Below, piece by piece: positions 33,101 to 44,035 of a stretch of 64,000 bases of DNA. Source of the stretch: Hippopus hippopus (Eukaryota; Mollusca; Bivalvia; Cardiida; Cardiidae); NCBI GenBank assembly GCA_946811185.2, contig OX328108.1:8700412-8764411 (forward strand), read 5' to 3'. The notes under the pieces were generated by a model, which had not been told where the DNA came from, did no database searches, and was given only the letters and a program-made list of their open reading frames with translations. Numbering within the stretch: position 1 is the stretch's first letter; every line of letters begins with the position of its first letter. The position numbers and the translations under genes are program-made.

Positions 33101-34047
33101 GGTCAGTAAATACAGATTGGAGTCATTTAGTGTCAGTGGATGTCAAAAGCGCGTATCACCCACAGCTTTAACCCCTGTATATCCGTTGTCATTTAAGTGA
33201 CACCCACAAAACTATACACTTTCTTAGTCCGTGTGACAAGGCCATTCCAATGATACCTATATTGATTCGATCTGACTGCAAATAAAAAAGTCGATTTTTC
33301 TAGGAAAAGGAGTATCGGCTCTAAAACGGCTGGGAATTGAACGACAAATACGCAGGTCAAAAGGAAAGAGTAAAGCGTCACGTATCATTTGTCAGGGTTT
33401 TCTCAAATTTCATGAATAGAAACTGCCAGAAATTGAAAGAAAGGGTTGAATACCGATTTCTTTGCTTTGTTTTTCTAAAATGTGGTGCCTTTGCCTACAT
33501 TTCCTAGAATTAAACTTATCAGTACACGAATTCACTTGCTAGAAGGTTGGGTTGTCAAGAAAAAATCATTCCATTGCTGAAAGAAACAACTTCTATAACT
33601 TTCGACCAATATCTTACATTTTTGCTAAATCTAATCCATTACTAGGGTTATTAATAATATTTATGTAAACATTAACCGGCTCTCTTTATAAGTTACCTTA
33701 ATCCGATTTCAAGTCAAAAACATTGACATATAAATGGGTACTGGACTTTAAAAGGATGATGCGTCTTGTCCAATCTTATTTGAGTCATTTAATTTTTTTA
33801 ATTTAAAGGGAAACGACTTGATTTTTTTTTTTTTTGTCATTTGCATCATAATCAATGATATAAATAGGTACTAGACATTAATCCATAGGCTGCTTTGCGG
33901 GGCTTTATGTGGTTTTACACCCAGTGAAGATCCAGGAGCCTGCGAGACTGCACAGAACGAGCTACCAGATCTTGAGTCTACTCTGTCCGATACAGTGAGA
34001 AATTTTTTGCTAAAAATATTTTGGAAAGAGCGATACAAGTGACCATG
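33101..34047. other. no gene; decayed REP-A
   Basis: A degenerate REP-A lies at about 33880-34020 (AGGCTGCTTTGCGGGGCT, GAGACTGCACAGAACGAG). Near 33320 a weak tRNA-like complement is visible. Nothing coding. Confidence 0.4.
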
Positions 34048-34450
34048 TAATAAAGAACCAGTTTATTGCTGCAAAGTCGTACGCTCTTTTTTACGGGTTT
34101 GATTTACCAGAACGGGTTAAAGGGAAGGGGCGTGACATTGTAAAGTCTAAATAGGGATAAGCGACGAATTGGGGTGCGATATTGTGAAATATAAACAATA
34201 ATGAACAAGAAATCGAGTCGTGTCATTGTAAAATGTAAACATATTGTGAGTCATTGTATATTTTCTTAACGTAAAACATTGTGAGAACTACCATCGAACA
34301 ATATAATGTCGTAACACATTCAGGAAATAGGATGATTTTTGAGAGAAAATCTCCCTATGTCATTGGCACAGGCACTAATAAAGAACCAATTTATTGCTGC
34401 AAAGTCGTATGCTCTTTTTACGGTTTTGCTTTATCAGAGCGTATTTAATA
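34048..34450 (+). repeat. 75-bp direct repeat pair, 327 bp apart
   Basis: Blocks GTAATAAAGAACCAGTTTAT (34048) and CTAATAAAGAACCAATTTAT (34375) are followed in both by TGCTGCAAAGTCGTA.GCTC. The material between is not repeated. Confidence 0.8.
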
Positions 34451-34664
34451 GCAAGATTTTTCCCCATTGTAACAGCCTATCCTGTTGGAAACCTAACAAA
34501 TCGGATCGGTTTTCATTCTTTGACTCAAAGTATGAAAAGCTTTCCTTGGGAAAGTCAACAAAAAACAACATATTAAACACACAGACACATAAACATGAAC
34601 GCATGCTTGTACGTACTTTACAAGTTTAAAGATATACATACATGCAGAAACGCTTATTACCCGA

Positions 34665-34895
34665 AACCCGATCGGGTAGCTCAGGTAGCTCGTGATCAGA
34701 GAGTTGCGGGTTGGATCCCTATTTGAGTTTCAGGCCTCCCACCTCTGATGCATGTGAGAAAGTTGCCAATGGCTTGGAAAGAAAGTTGTGTTTGTACTGG
34801 TGTAAGAAAAGGAAACACACAGATAGGTCCACTGACCTCCGTAATATGACATATGCTGTTAAAGCGGTGTTAAACTCGAATACAATACAATACTT
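34665..34895 (+). repeat. tRNA-SINE, diverged full-length copy
   Basis: Head GGGTAGCTCAGGTAGCTCGT, B-box-like GCGGGTTGGATCCC, a body with AATGGCTTGGAAAGAAAGTT, and a tail ending AAAGCGGTGTTAAACTCG plus an AATACA repeat. It is inserted in the Polinton. Confidence 0.75.
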
Positions 34896-36175
34896 ACTAC
34901 CACAAAACTCATTTTATAGTGTAACTGATTAGTGAGAATGAATTACATAATAAGTGAATTGTGCAATTTGATATTAGTTTACACCGCTCGAAAAAGAAAG
35001 AAAAAAAAAAACTGAAGACGTAGTGAATGGGGAATTTATCTTTTAAAGCTTGTAAAATATTTTGATAAAATATTTCTCGTTTGATAAATGACTTTTCTTT
35101 TTTCGCAATGTTCTTGTTCCACCTCAACATGGTGTGTGGGTGTGTGTTTAAGGGTGTATATGACATATAAATCGCGCCAAAACCGAGTCTCATTAGCATG
35201 GCTGAATAGTTATACGGGGTCGCGGACTCGTCCCGTACCAGCGGACAAGTTCATTAGTCAGTGTTAAATAACAGTCAGGGGTTTAGGGATGATAATAAAA
35301 AAAGTTTGTACCGGAAAAGAAATACTAGAACACTAACTCTGGTTATACGTACATAATTAAATGTAATTGAAAAACGATGTTAAACCCGCTCTTAATACAA
35401 GTAACTTTGTTCCTTCATTTATGAAGGCTCTTTTCACCTTAAGTGTTGATAAACATAACGTAAAACGAAATACGACATTTTCCGATCTCATCTCCTTTAA
35501 GATTTCAAATTTGTTTACTAACTATAAATCTCAATTACTTTAACAAATAGATACTACGAGTGTGCTTTAATCATGTTTAAAATATAAGGATAATACGTTT
35601 TCTTTTTCCCACAGTATTTTCCGAATCATACATTAAATCGAGTAATTTGATCATAGTTATCAGACGGTGTCTTTCACGAATAAAGTTTGAGTAATTTCTC
35701 TTTTTCCCACAATGTTTTTACTGCATCAGTATCTCTTTTCCCCACAATGTTTTTACTGCATCAGTACCTCTATCACAATTTTGAATAAAAGTTAGCACTG
35801 AATTTTGTTAACTTCTTTCATAGTGTACTTTAATGATACATTTCTTGTCTGGACACGCTTCTTGTACTTTTTGCCACAGGGTAAACTGTTACTACGCAGA
35901 TTTTGTATTTGGTCCTGGAATAAACGACTTTAACGGTATGATATTGGGGAAAGGTTGGGGGGGGGGGGTTTCGCGCTGCATGTTCTGTGAAGTCTAATCT
36001 GATCTACATCGTCCACAAAAGGTCAGTGAGTCGCGATTAGCAGCCAAAGGGCTAATAACAATTGGTGGGTCGCGCCGTCTAATCTTGATCTACACTGTCG
36101 GTAAAAAGTCCGCGAGTCGCGACCGGTCAAAGGGTTAAATAATAATTTGGGGCAGAAAGTTATGCTCTCAGTAAA
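34896..36175. other. no gene; inner TIR-like repeats at the right
   Basis: A 30-bp duplication, CCCACAATGTTTTTACTGCA, is at 35708 and 35740. A G-run is at about 35957-35968. From 35970 to 36175, REP-A-like units mirror 24054-24215 on the left but are too diverged to count as TIR. Confidence 0.5.
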
Positions 36176-37526
36176 TGTTTAAAGACATCGCAGTAAAATT
36201 TATATAACGCAATAACTGACAAAAAGAAACTTAACAATAATAATTGGACGGCTGCATGTTCTTTGTAGTCTGATTTCGATCTACACTGTCCTCAAAAGGT
36301 CAGTGAGTGGCGCTTAGCAATTAAAAGGGGGCGGAAAGTCAATAATTGTTTAAAGACATCGTAGTAAAAATTATATAATGAAATAACCGACAAAAAGAAA
36401 CTTGACTGGACACGTTTGAACGAGATTAAACGTACTGCTCACATCCTTTACATCAATAACCTCCAATAACCCAAATATTGCTGTTTCAAAGTTATGATTT
36501 AGGGGGAAATAATATTACCTTATCGTGTTCTGTGTAGTATGATCTTGATCTACACTTAAATTTTCAATTCGACATCAATAACCGAAATATTGATCTACAC
36601 TGTCCGCAACAAACATTAAAGCGCATGTTCTTCTGCAGTCAGACTTTGATCTACAGTGCCTGTAAAAGGTCAGTGAGTCGCGCGCAACAGCTAAAGGATT
36701 AATAATAATTGGACGGCTGCATGTTCTTTGTAGTCTGATCTTGATCTACACTGTCCGCAACAAACATTAAAGCGCATGTTCTTCTGCAGTCAGACTTTGA
36801 TCTACAGTGCCCGTAAAAGGTCAGTGAGTCGCGCGCAACAGCTAAAGGGTTAATAATAATTGGGGGGCTCGCGCCGCATGTTCTGCGCAGTCTAATCTTG
36901 ATCTACACTAACCGCAACAAAGATCAAACTGAATGTTCTGTGCAGTCTGATCTTCATCTACACAAAGGGTTAATTATAATTAGAAGGTCGCTCAGCATGT
37001 TCTGTGTAGTCTGATCTTGATCTACACTGTCCTTAACAAAGATCAAACTGCATATCCTGTACAGTCTAAGCTCGATCTACATCGTCCATAAAAGGTCAGT
37101 TAGTCGCGCTTACCAGCCAATAGGTTTATAATAATTAAAAGGTGGTGGGTTTTATCTCAATACCTCGTCCAACCATCTTTTTTCCCACAATGTTTTTACC
37201 ATTTATCAGAGCTTCAAATTTCGTACCAATAAGGTTTTTCAAATAATGTATACATTGTCTTCACTTTAAAGACACAATCAAATTACATCTTTAATCAGTC
37301 TTCATATACCTCAAAGTATCTTTAGGCGGATTAAGTACCAATCACCAATATTTGAAAAGCACTTAAAGACGAGTGGCGCTATTGAAAAACAATTCAAATA
37401 GATGACATCATAATAACCCGTATACTACACAGTAGGTTAGTCTTCATGGTGAAACAAGTTTCAACATGTATGTTTCTATAACAACCTAGCATCTTTGTTT
37501 ACAAGCAAAGAGACGCTACTACTACT
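36176..37526 (-). repeat. right TIR of the Polinton (1.35 kb)
   Basis: Reverse complement of 22702-24053. The outermost bases CTACTACT are followed by the GTTATA duplication. A nested copy of the module ATCTACAGTGCCYGTAAAAG occurs twice, as on the left. Confidence 0.9.
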
Positions 37527-37532
37527 GTTATA
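37527..37532. repeat. right 6-bp target-site duplication (GTTATA)
   Basis: Same six bases as at 22696-22701. Confidence 0.85.
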
Positions 37533-37673
37533 GCTTCGATTTTTGGTCAAAAACTATAAAATACGACAGGAACTTTCATGACCCCTACATTAAGAAAATC
37601 AACCAATAGCTTCTTTTCAAGAATCTTACCAAATTTTAGCGCGCATTAACTACACTCTTCATCAAAGTTTTAA

Positions 37674-37888
37674 TTAACCCTTAGGCTGCTTAGCGCGGCT
37701 CAAGGATCTTTTGCGGACAGTGTAGATCAAGATCAGACTGCACAGAACGTGCAGTCTGATCTTGGATCTACACTGTCCGATAAAGAGAATCCCCCTCGCC
37801 CCCATATACCTTTTTGAAATAGCAACATTTGGGTTTTTACCATCGGCTTTTAAGTTTCTTTTGAGTTAATTAACCGGATAAGGGTTAA
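37674..37888 (+). repeat. REP-A, full length, clear TTAA ends
   Basis: TTAACCCTTAGGCTGCT at the left and GGATAAGGGTTAA at the right, with an intact palindrome (AGATCAAGATCAGACTGCAC). It is the cleanest example of the TTAA-flanked CCC-ended structure. Confidence 0.9.
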
Positions 37889-37964
37889 AACATACAGTTT
37901 ATTTCTTATTTTCACCCATGGCCAGTTCGAAAATATCACTATAGTCCATCGCTAAACGCATTTG

Positions 37965-38215
37965 AGTTAATGCGTCTGCAAAAAGTATCGTCCCAGGTCA
38001 GCCTGCGCAGTCCGCGCAAGCTGACCCGTGTCGAAACATTTTGCCTTTGGCAAATTCTCTGCAGGTCAAAGGACCAGTGTACCTCATAATTCAGTCGGTT
38101 ATTTTACAAAAAAAGATTTTATGGATCCAGAATAATGTGAATACTTGCTCGGTATAATGCATCACGGAGAAAGCATTAAAACCCCTTTTGCCAAAGCAAA
38201 GTTCATATACTATAT
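37965..38215 (+). repeat. REP-B, outer ends decayed
   Basis: CCAGGTCAGCCTGCGCAGTC is intact; the right end reads TTGCCAAAGCAAAGTTCATA. Confidence 0.75.
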
Positions 38216-38384
38216 AGTACGCCATCGGTGTCCAGTGACCGACCTGGATGACCCTTCAACCCGTGTTCCGTCACACTAAGATTACTTTGTGACGTTTTAA
38301 TTACCAAATCCTCATTTTGAATTGAGAAGTCTTTCCAGGCAGACATTTTAACCTGCCCATGAAACCCTATAAAACAAACCCACG

Positions 38385-38600
38385 GTTAACGACCCTGAGT
38401 GTAAACCTGTATTACTAAGTAGTAAAGTGTAGGACTAGAACCCTGAGGCCACAAAATAGCTTATCACTCGAAGCACTGGCTTGTCTTTCGGATGAGACGT
38501 AAAACCGAGGTCCCGTGTGACGATGCTATACACCGAGCACGTTATAGAAGTAGGTGTAACTTAGGATGGGTTTCGTCCTGTATCTACACTATCCCCCATT
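38385..38600 (+). repeat. SINE-like repeat with conserved core
   Basis: CTTTCGGATGAGACGTAAAA then CCGAGGTCCCGTGTGACGAT is a sequence block I associate with widespread animal SINE cores. Boundaries are uncertain. 38601-39150 shows nothing else. Confidence 0.4.
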
Positions 38601-39151
38601 ACAAAACTAACAGCCTTCAGGAGGCGTCGCCGATATGGGCAAATGGTGGCAGCTATAAACTGAAATTCAACCTCCCTGCATTCAGTAATAAATTCTAAAT
38701 CATGATCCAAAAGCTTTTTGAATTGGATTTATATTCTCAGCCGCCGAAAAAAAAAATAAAAATTAATCATTATTTTGCGGTACAGTTTTACCATAGCTGA
38801 TGGCTTCATTCAAAATCAGACTGCGTGGTAACAGCAAGCTTAAAACTATGTTACAGATAGAATTAAAAGATGAACACTTTCCTTTCTTCTTGGATACTAA
38901 ATTATAATTTCTCCACTAACAACAATGTTTCCTGAATCATTTGCAAGTATGCGAAAAACCGCCTATACGCAGTCAAAGAGGTCACTATGAAAGTTTCACC
39001 GCCTCAACACGTCTAAGGGAGATAACTCCTGATATATCTGATTTTTGTGCGTGTTGATTAAATTTCTTTATTTATATATCATGAAAAGTAACTGCCCGGC
39101 AAAGGAAAATATTTCGCTATTTTGGTAAATAGTGCAACAACTGGATTTGAA

Positions 39152-39384
39152 AGCATAGAATGTGCAATCTGATCTTAGATTTACGCAGTCCGCGCAGGCT
39201 GATCCGAGGCGACTCTTTCCGATCGTGTGCAATTTTCTGTTTCACGCAAGTCTATTGTAGGACAAAATCTAATGTTGACGTAAAGGTCCGTCTCGGATTA
39301 GCCTGCGCTGACTGCGCAGGCTGATCCTAGACGACATTTTACGCAAATGTCCGAATGCCCCTTTTCGCGTGTTGCAGGCCAATT
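39152..39384 (+). repeat. REP-C, left end replaced by REP-A remnant
   Basis: GATTTACGCAGTCCGCGCAGG to ATGCCCCTTTTCGCG matches 43690-43893. The first 35 bases (AGAATGTGCAATCTGATCTT) are REP-A. Confidence 0.75.
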
Positions 39385-40689
39385 ATAGACCTATAGAAAA
39401 TGAAATTTTTAGATATCGTGCCAGAATTTCGCAAAGGTTGTATGTGACTGTCACTTGATCAATAATGCGCATCCGTTATATTGGACCATATTCAAATAAG
39501 TACGTGTATGATAATGTCATATTTGATATATATCAAAAAAAAAAAAAAAAAGTTACGCATTGCAAAGAAGCCAATCCATTATTTGACAACCAAATTTGCA
39601 CCTCTTTACTGTATATAATTGTCCAGTGTCTTTACGTTTGCAGGGAAAAGTCTACTTTGTAGCATTTATCTGTGCTTGAAATAAATAAGTTTTAAAACAA
39701 AAATCATTAGCTTGGATGAAAATCTTTTGGTAGCACTTAGTCATATAGAGTGGTCTGATAGCTTAGTTGGTACATCATACGCTCAGCTAGGGCAAGGGTA
39801 TTGTGTTGGAGTCCATTTCTATAGATTCTCATCAAAACGTTGACAAGCTTGATTTGTACATGTATGTGTTGACAGGTATTCTTGACCAGGAGATGTAACA
39901 AAAAGAAACTAGGAGTTGCTATATCTGCTTTGTCGCCTTTACGTGTGCACAGCAATATCCATTTAGCTAGAGGTATTATGTTCCAGTCCTACATCAGCCA
40001 TCATTTTCCCTCTTAGTTCATTATTGAACCTGTTTCAGGGAATGGATGAACAGACAAACAGATTGACCAATGAACTGACAGAGTTTTCTATACTTGAAGC
40101 AATGTTGCCTTGTTGATATCTTGGATTATGACATTGTTGCAAACTTTGATTATCAAAACAAACAGTTCATAGGGACATTTTCTTCTTTTTACAATCAGGG
40201 ATTATTTTAACAAAATAGACAAAATCAGAATATTTATTTGGGTTTATTCTGGTCTGAAACATATTATAGTAGATCTAGCATCAGATACATCTATACCCGT
40301 TTTCAGGCTGTTTTCAGGCAGTTTTTCACCCGTTTCATCCTTATATCTACATGCCAAATGTTGCCCCTGATGGCTGGAAGATTACACAGATTACGACGGA
40401 TGGAAAATGCATTTCATGTTTTGGAGGCGTTCCAAGCAATCGCTGTTGTCGTTTCCGGTTTTAAATGAGGACAAATCCTTTGTATTTTTCTATCTCACAC
40501 ATCATATATATACTGGTAATTTATCTATGTTTACACAGCTGAGGCATACCACACACTTTCAAGCTTTAAGAGCGTTTTTTTTTTTCTCTCTCTCTCTCTT
40601 TAGCCGTAGAGATGTATGTTTAACTTGTGACTAAAAGGCCATTTTGGAACCAACCGGAAATTTATTCAAATATACAAATAAGTACAGAC
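39385..40689. other. no gene recognised; tRNA-like head at 39750-39880
   Basis: TGATAGCTTAGTTGGTACAT resembles a SINE A box. The frames at 40238-40634 have no family resemblance and end in a CT-repeat; I do not call them genes. Confidence 0.4.
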
Positions 40690-40920
40690 ATTAAACCTTT
40701 ACCACACGATCCCGTATTCTAACAACATTGACGGAGAAGCCTTTTGAAAACATTGTGAGAAAAGAAGAAAATGCTGATGACAGCATTTTCTCCTTTTCCC
40801 ACGATGTTTTCAGTCTTGCCAATGACCAATTTATATTTTTGAGCAACAATTATTTTCTTGTCCGCAGAAGCTTTCAATTTGTACAAGTCTAAATTATGTC
40901 CTGTAGTAAAAGTTTAAAGG
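40690..40920. repeat. REP-D, full length
   Basis: Ends TTAAACCTTTACCACACG and TGTAGTAAAAGTTTAA are inverted. The core is AAATGCTGATGACAGCATTT. It shows that REP-D has terminal inverted ends next to TTAA, as REP-A does. Confidence 0.8.
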
Positions 40921-41164
40921 AAAGTATTTATATCTTTTGCTTATCAAGTGTAAGAAAATCATTATCATAAGTCAATGATTATTTTTCCATTTGACTGGCA
41001 TTTTCCCCGTTTTCCACAATATTTTGTCAACGCTGTCCACTGGAAGGTTGCACAAATTGTCGATATAGATATATGTCTGTTATAAATTATTGACGAGTCA
41101 GGGTTCCAGTGCTATTCACTATAAGCAAGCGTATCTGCATTATAGAACATATTTTCTCTTCGGA

Positions 41165-41460
41165 GCGCCGAGCCTCGGTAGCTCAGTCGGTAGCTTGCAG
41201 GACTTGAGAAGACGGGGTCGTGGGTTCGACCCCTGGCTCGACCAATTTCTTTCCGAGAAATGATATAGTTATCGCGACAGGATTCATTCCTCTCTTACTG
41301 CTGACCATTGTCTCGAGGATAATTATGTGGGAAAACAGCAATTGGCTTGGAAAAAAATTGTGCGGAATACTGGTAAAAGAGACTCCAGGAAAGCATGGAT
41401 AGGTGCACTGGCCGCCGCGATATAACTGAAATAATGATGAAAACGGCGTTAAATACCGTA
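41165..41460 (+). repeat. tRNA-SINE, full length (reference copy)
   Basis: The tRNA-like head CTCGGTAGCTCAGTCGGTAG has its B box at TGGGTTCGACCCCTGG, with the body after. The tail GCCGCCGCGATATAACTGAA then leads to AAACGGCGTTAAATACCG. This copy defines the family of which at least seven others occur here. 40921-41164 holds nothing recognised. Confidence 0.88.
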
Positions 41461-41764
41461 AGTCATTCTCTTCACAGTTCAAAATCTATCAAGTGAGTAC
41501 TCAATAGAATTGTCTCATCAAAACAATACAAATGAGTAGCGACAACAGAGGTTTCAATGAAGAACTAATGTAATAGTTCTCTTGGTACCCCAAAATATAC
41601 ATCTTCTTGTTACATATACTTAAAAAACGTTGATTATTTAAAGCACTTTAAATTTTCTTGAAAGTCTTGCAATTTTCCCATTTATCTCGTGTATGCAAAA
41701 GTTTTTGTATCGCAGCAGACCTATTTTAGAACACTAAAGCAGAAGGAGAAATAATTCGCAAAGA

Positions 41765-42000
41765 GTAATTTTTCCTCTTGCCAAAGAGCTTTCTGATTAT
41801 ACCATATTGCCAGGACCATGAAAAAAATCGCAACCAGAAACTTTGTGGAAAAGGAGAAAATGCTGGTAACCAGCATTTTCTTCTTTTCTACTATGTTTGC
41901 GAACCTTTAAAGTACAATTCTAGCCATTTCAGTTATATTACATTTGTCATCAGCAAATGCCTTCAACTGGACCAAGTCTAAAATGTTGTTGTTTTACGAA
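41765..42000. repeat. REP-D copy
   Basis: AAAATGCTGGTAACCAGCAT core, with AAACTTTGTGGAAAAGGAG at its left. Confidence 0.75.
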
Positions 42001-42109
42001 GAGTCAAAAGGTGATTCAAAAAAGGTATTCCATGGGTTTGTCTACGAAATCGGAATTTGTGATATTTATACCCTGTGTTGTTCAAGTTCTTGCTAATACT
42101 GCATGTTGT

Positions 42110-42307
42110 GAGGGGTACCAGCAAAGAGAGAGTATTGCACACCCAGAATGGCCACCGCGACCATCCTTTGGCGTCAGCTCCATTGAGCATAAATGGAATG
42201 AGACCCTGTCAGGTCCAATCAAAAGTATCCAGGGACATGGTGATATGCCTGTCCAAGAAACAGAAAACATTCCACAAAGAACAATCAGAAACCTGTGTTT
42301 CCTTTGA
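42110..42307 (+). CDS. candidate terminal exon of an unknown gene
   Basis: A frame with coding-like composition (RESIAHPEWPPRPSFGVSS, then EHKWNETLSGPIKSIQGHG) runs to a TGA at 42305-42307. An AATAAA signal follows at 42332-42337. The stretch is clearly richer in GC than its flanks. A branch-point-like TGCTAAT at 42091 precedes possible acceptors at about 42110 (TTGTGAG) and 42123 (TACCAG). No family is recognised. Overlapping frames on both strands make the choice of frame uncertain. The donor exon is not identified; it would lie upstream on the plus strand. Confidence 0.35.
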   Translation, partial: EGYQQRESIAHPEWPPRPSFGVSSIEHKWNETLSGPIKSIQGHGDMPVQETENIPQRTIRNLCFL

Positions 42308-42419
42308 ACTTAGAAAAGTATACATCAACGTAATAAAAATGTATGACTTTATTCTACAACCTTGAAGAAATCCCTTTATTTACAAAAATATCAAAAACAT
42401 AACAAGTTGCATCTTCAAT

Positions 42420-43255
42420 ATTAGATGTACGGTCAGAAGGCAGGGCACTTGGAAACTTGTTTATGAATCATGTCGCCCCAAGCCGAAGGCAAGGTGGCGG
42501 TATGATTCGCAACAGCCGTAAACAAGTTTCAAAGTGCCCTGGCACCTGACCGTACAACCAACTTATGATACTGCAAAGTTTCACCATTCCAACGAGTATT
42601 CAATGGAATTTTCCCTCTTTTCTGGTCTCACGAATTGAGTAAGCTTACGAATTCGAATTTCCCTTCTGAGTGCCCCAACAACGGTCAATCACTCGGGTGA
42701 CGTCACTGAAACCTAAATGCATGTAAAACATGCTGTCCACTGCTTGAAGTCACAGCGATTCGACATACTTTCATTTCAACATGGATTTAAAAAACTTCAA
42801 GGAAAGTAAATATTCATTTTATGATTTGTCAGCAAATGTAAACGACCGTTATTTGCTTCAAACCAAAGGTATACTTCACGGTTCGTTTACACTAATGACG
42901 AGGGCTTGCTCGTTTTAATCCTGTGTATTTCTTTCAGGATGACAACAAACGGTAATATGTATAACCATATTTATCTATTTTCCAAAAATGTATTCCTTCC
43001 GATTTAATGACTACCATCAAGGGAAACAAGTAATAATAAAGGGTACATGTATTTGTCTTGTGGGCGACTCGCTTTGGTTCGACGTCGGCATCTTGGATTT
43101 TGTGTTGAAGTGGACTTATAACTGTCTACGGGGCGCTCAACTGGGAAACTGTGCTGTTCTCTTGGAGCTGCCAGAAAGACGGGAATGATATACTTGGAGC
43201 ATATTATTCAAACAGATGGCGAGAAATTTCTTTGCGGTACATAAAGTTAATTGTA
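42420..43255 (+). repeat. ~850-bp dispersed repeat, copy 1
   Basis: It starts with an inverted-repeat head (GCAGGGCACTTGGAAACTTG facing AACAAGTTTCAAAGTGCCCT) and continues through TCACGAATTGAGTAAGCTTA. It then has a mini-ORF starting MDLKNFKESKYSFYDL at 42781 and GCGACTCGCTTTGGTTCGAC. It aligns along its length with 44680-45545. Confidence 0.8.
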
Positions 43256-43434
43256 ACCTCAGATATTCTTGGTGTTCAACAAATTTCAAGTGTTATGAAG
43301 TCAAAAAGAAATACTACTTGCGTGAAACAGGCTCGACTACTTTTGTAATTATTTAGTAAGTAGACCATCACTAACTTCAGTTTTATCGACAAGCACGGAC
43401 AAATATGTAAAAATGATTCGGGCTTTGTGACCTG

Positions 43435-43640
43435 CGTTAACCTGTTTGAAACTTTATCAAACAATTCCGAGTTTTAAAGACCCTGAAGAAGAAGGCTTTT
43501 GAAAAAATTGTGGGAAAAGGAGAAAATGCTGGTAACCAGCATTTTCTCCTTTTCCAGCAATGTTTTACTTCCTTATCAAAGATACAATTTATCATTTGAG
43601 TTACATTTAATTTGATGTCTGTAAATGCTTTTGTCAAGGA
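43435..43640. repeat. REP-D copy
   Basis: A long perfect hairpin: GGAGAAAATGCTGGTAACCA continues into AGCATTTTCTCCTTTTCC. Confidence 0.8.
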
Positions 43641-43654
43641 GAGAGGTTAGATAA

Positions 43655-43908
43655 CGCGAAAAGGGGCATTCGGACATTTGCGTAAAGTGTCGTCTCGGAT
43701 CAGCCTGCGCAGTCCGCGCAGGCTAATCCGAGACGACACTTTCCGTTTTTATGTAATTTTCTGTTTTGCGCAAGTCTACTGTAGCACAAAATTTAATGTA
43801 GTCGTAAAGTGCCGTCTCGGATTAGCCTGCGCGGACTGCGCAGGCTGATCCGAGACGACACTTTACGCAAATGTCCGAATGCCCCTTTTCGCGTGTTGCA
43901 AGCCAATT
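43655..43908 (+). repeat. REP-C, full length (double palindrome)
   Basis: Outer ends CGCGAAAAGGGGCATTCGGA and TCCGAATGCCCCTTTTCGCG are inverted. Inside are two separate hairpins, both built on GTCTCGGAT...GCCTGCGC. The overall plan is a palindrome of palindromes. Confidence 0.85.
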
Positions 43909-43969
43909 ATATAACCACTTCAAATCTGCCTTGCTTTAGAGCTAGCTTTTTCAGCGATACGGTTCGGTG

Positions 43970-44035
43970 CAGTTCTCTCTGTGCAACTTAAGCATCGTGG
44001 CTATAGTTAGTGCCTGGATGGGTAACTAGGCCGTA
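43970..44035 (+). repeat. 5S rRNA-like fragment (SINE3-type head)
   Basis: TTAAGCATCGTGGCTATAGTT and TAGTGCCTGGATGGGTAAC resemble the internal promoter region of 5S rRNA (TTAAGCAACGT..., TTAGTACTTGGATGGG). Only this part is present, so it is a 5S-derived SINE or pseudogene fragment, not a functional gene. It abuts REP-C; 44040-44330 shows nothing. Confidence 0.55.

Larger units (their letters stand above)
22702..37526 (+). mobile_element. Polinton/Maverick-type element, PolB-only, 14.8 kb
   Basis: The bounds are set by long inverted repeats whose outer ends read AGTAGTAATAGCG (left) and CGCTACTACTACT (right) and by the GTTATA duplication. The AG start, 6-bp duplication, size and a protein-primed PolB are the defining features of Polintons. 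No integrase, packaging ATPase, Ulp1-like protease or capsid gene was found: the 6.6 kb after PolB hold only repeats, a GIY-YIG scrap and short frames. The element thus looks non-autonomous, perhaps mobilised by another copy's integrase. The TIRs are about 99% identical, so insertion, or TIR homogenisation, is recent. Confidence 0.85.

Noticed and set aside
40238..40634. Two overlapping plus-strand frames as a host gene
   Set aside because: No recognisable domain, no convincing splice sites or polyadenylation signal, and one ends in a CT repeat.
41170..41245. Functional tRNA gene
   Set aside because: Only A- and B-box similarity; continuous with a SINE body and tail and repeated elsewhere in the window.
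43982..44030. Functional 5S rRNA gene
   Set aside because: Only part of the internal promoter region is present; the 5' and 3' portions are missing.
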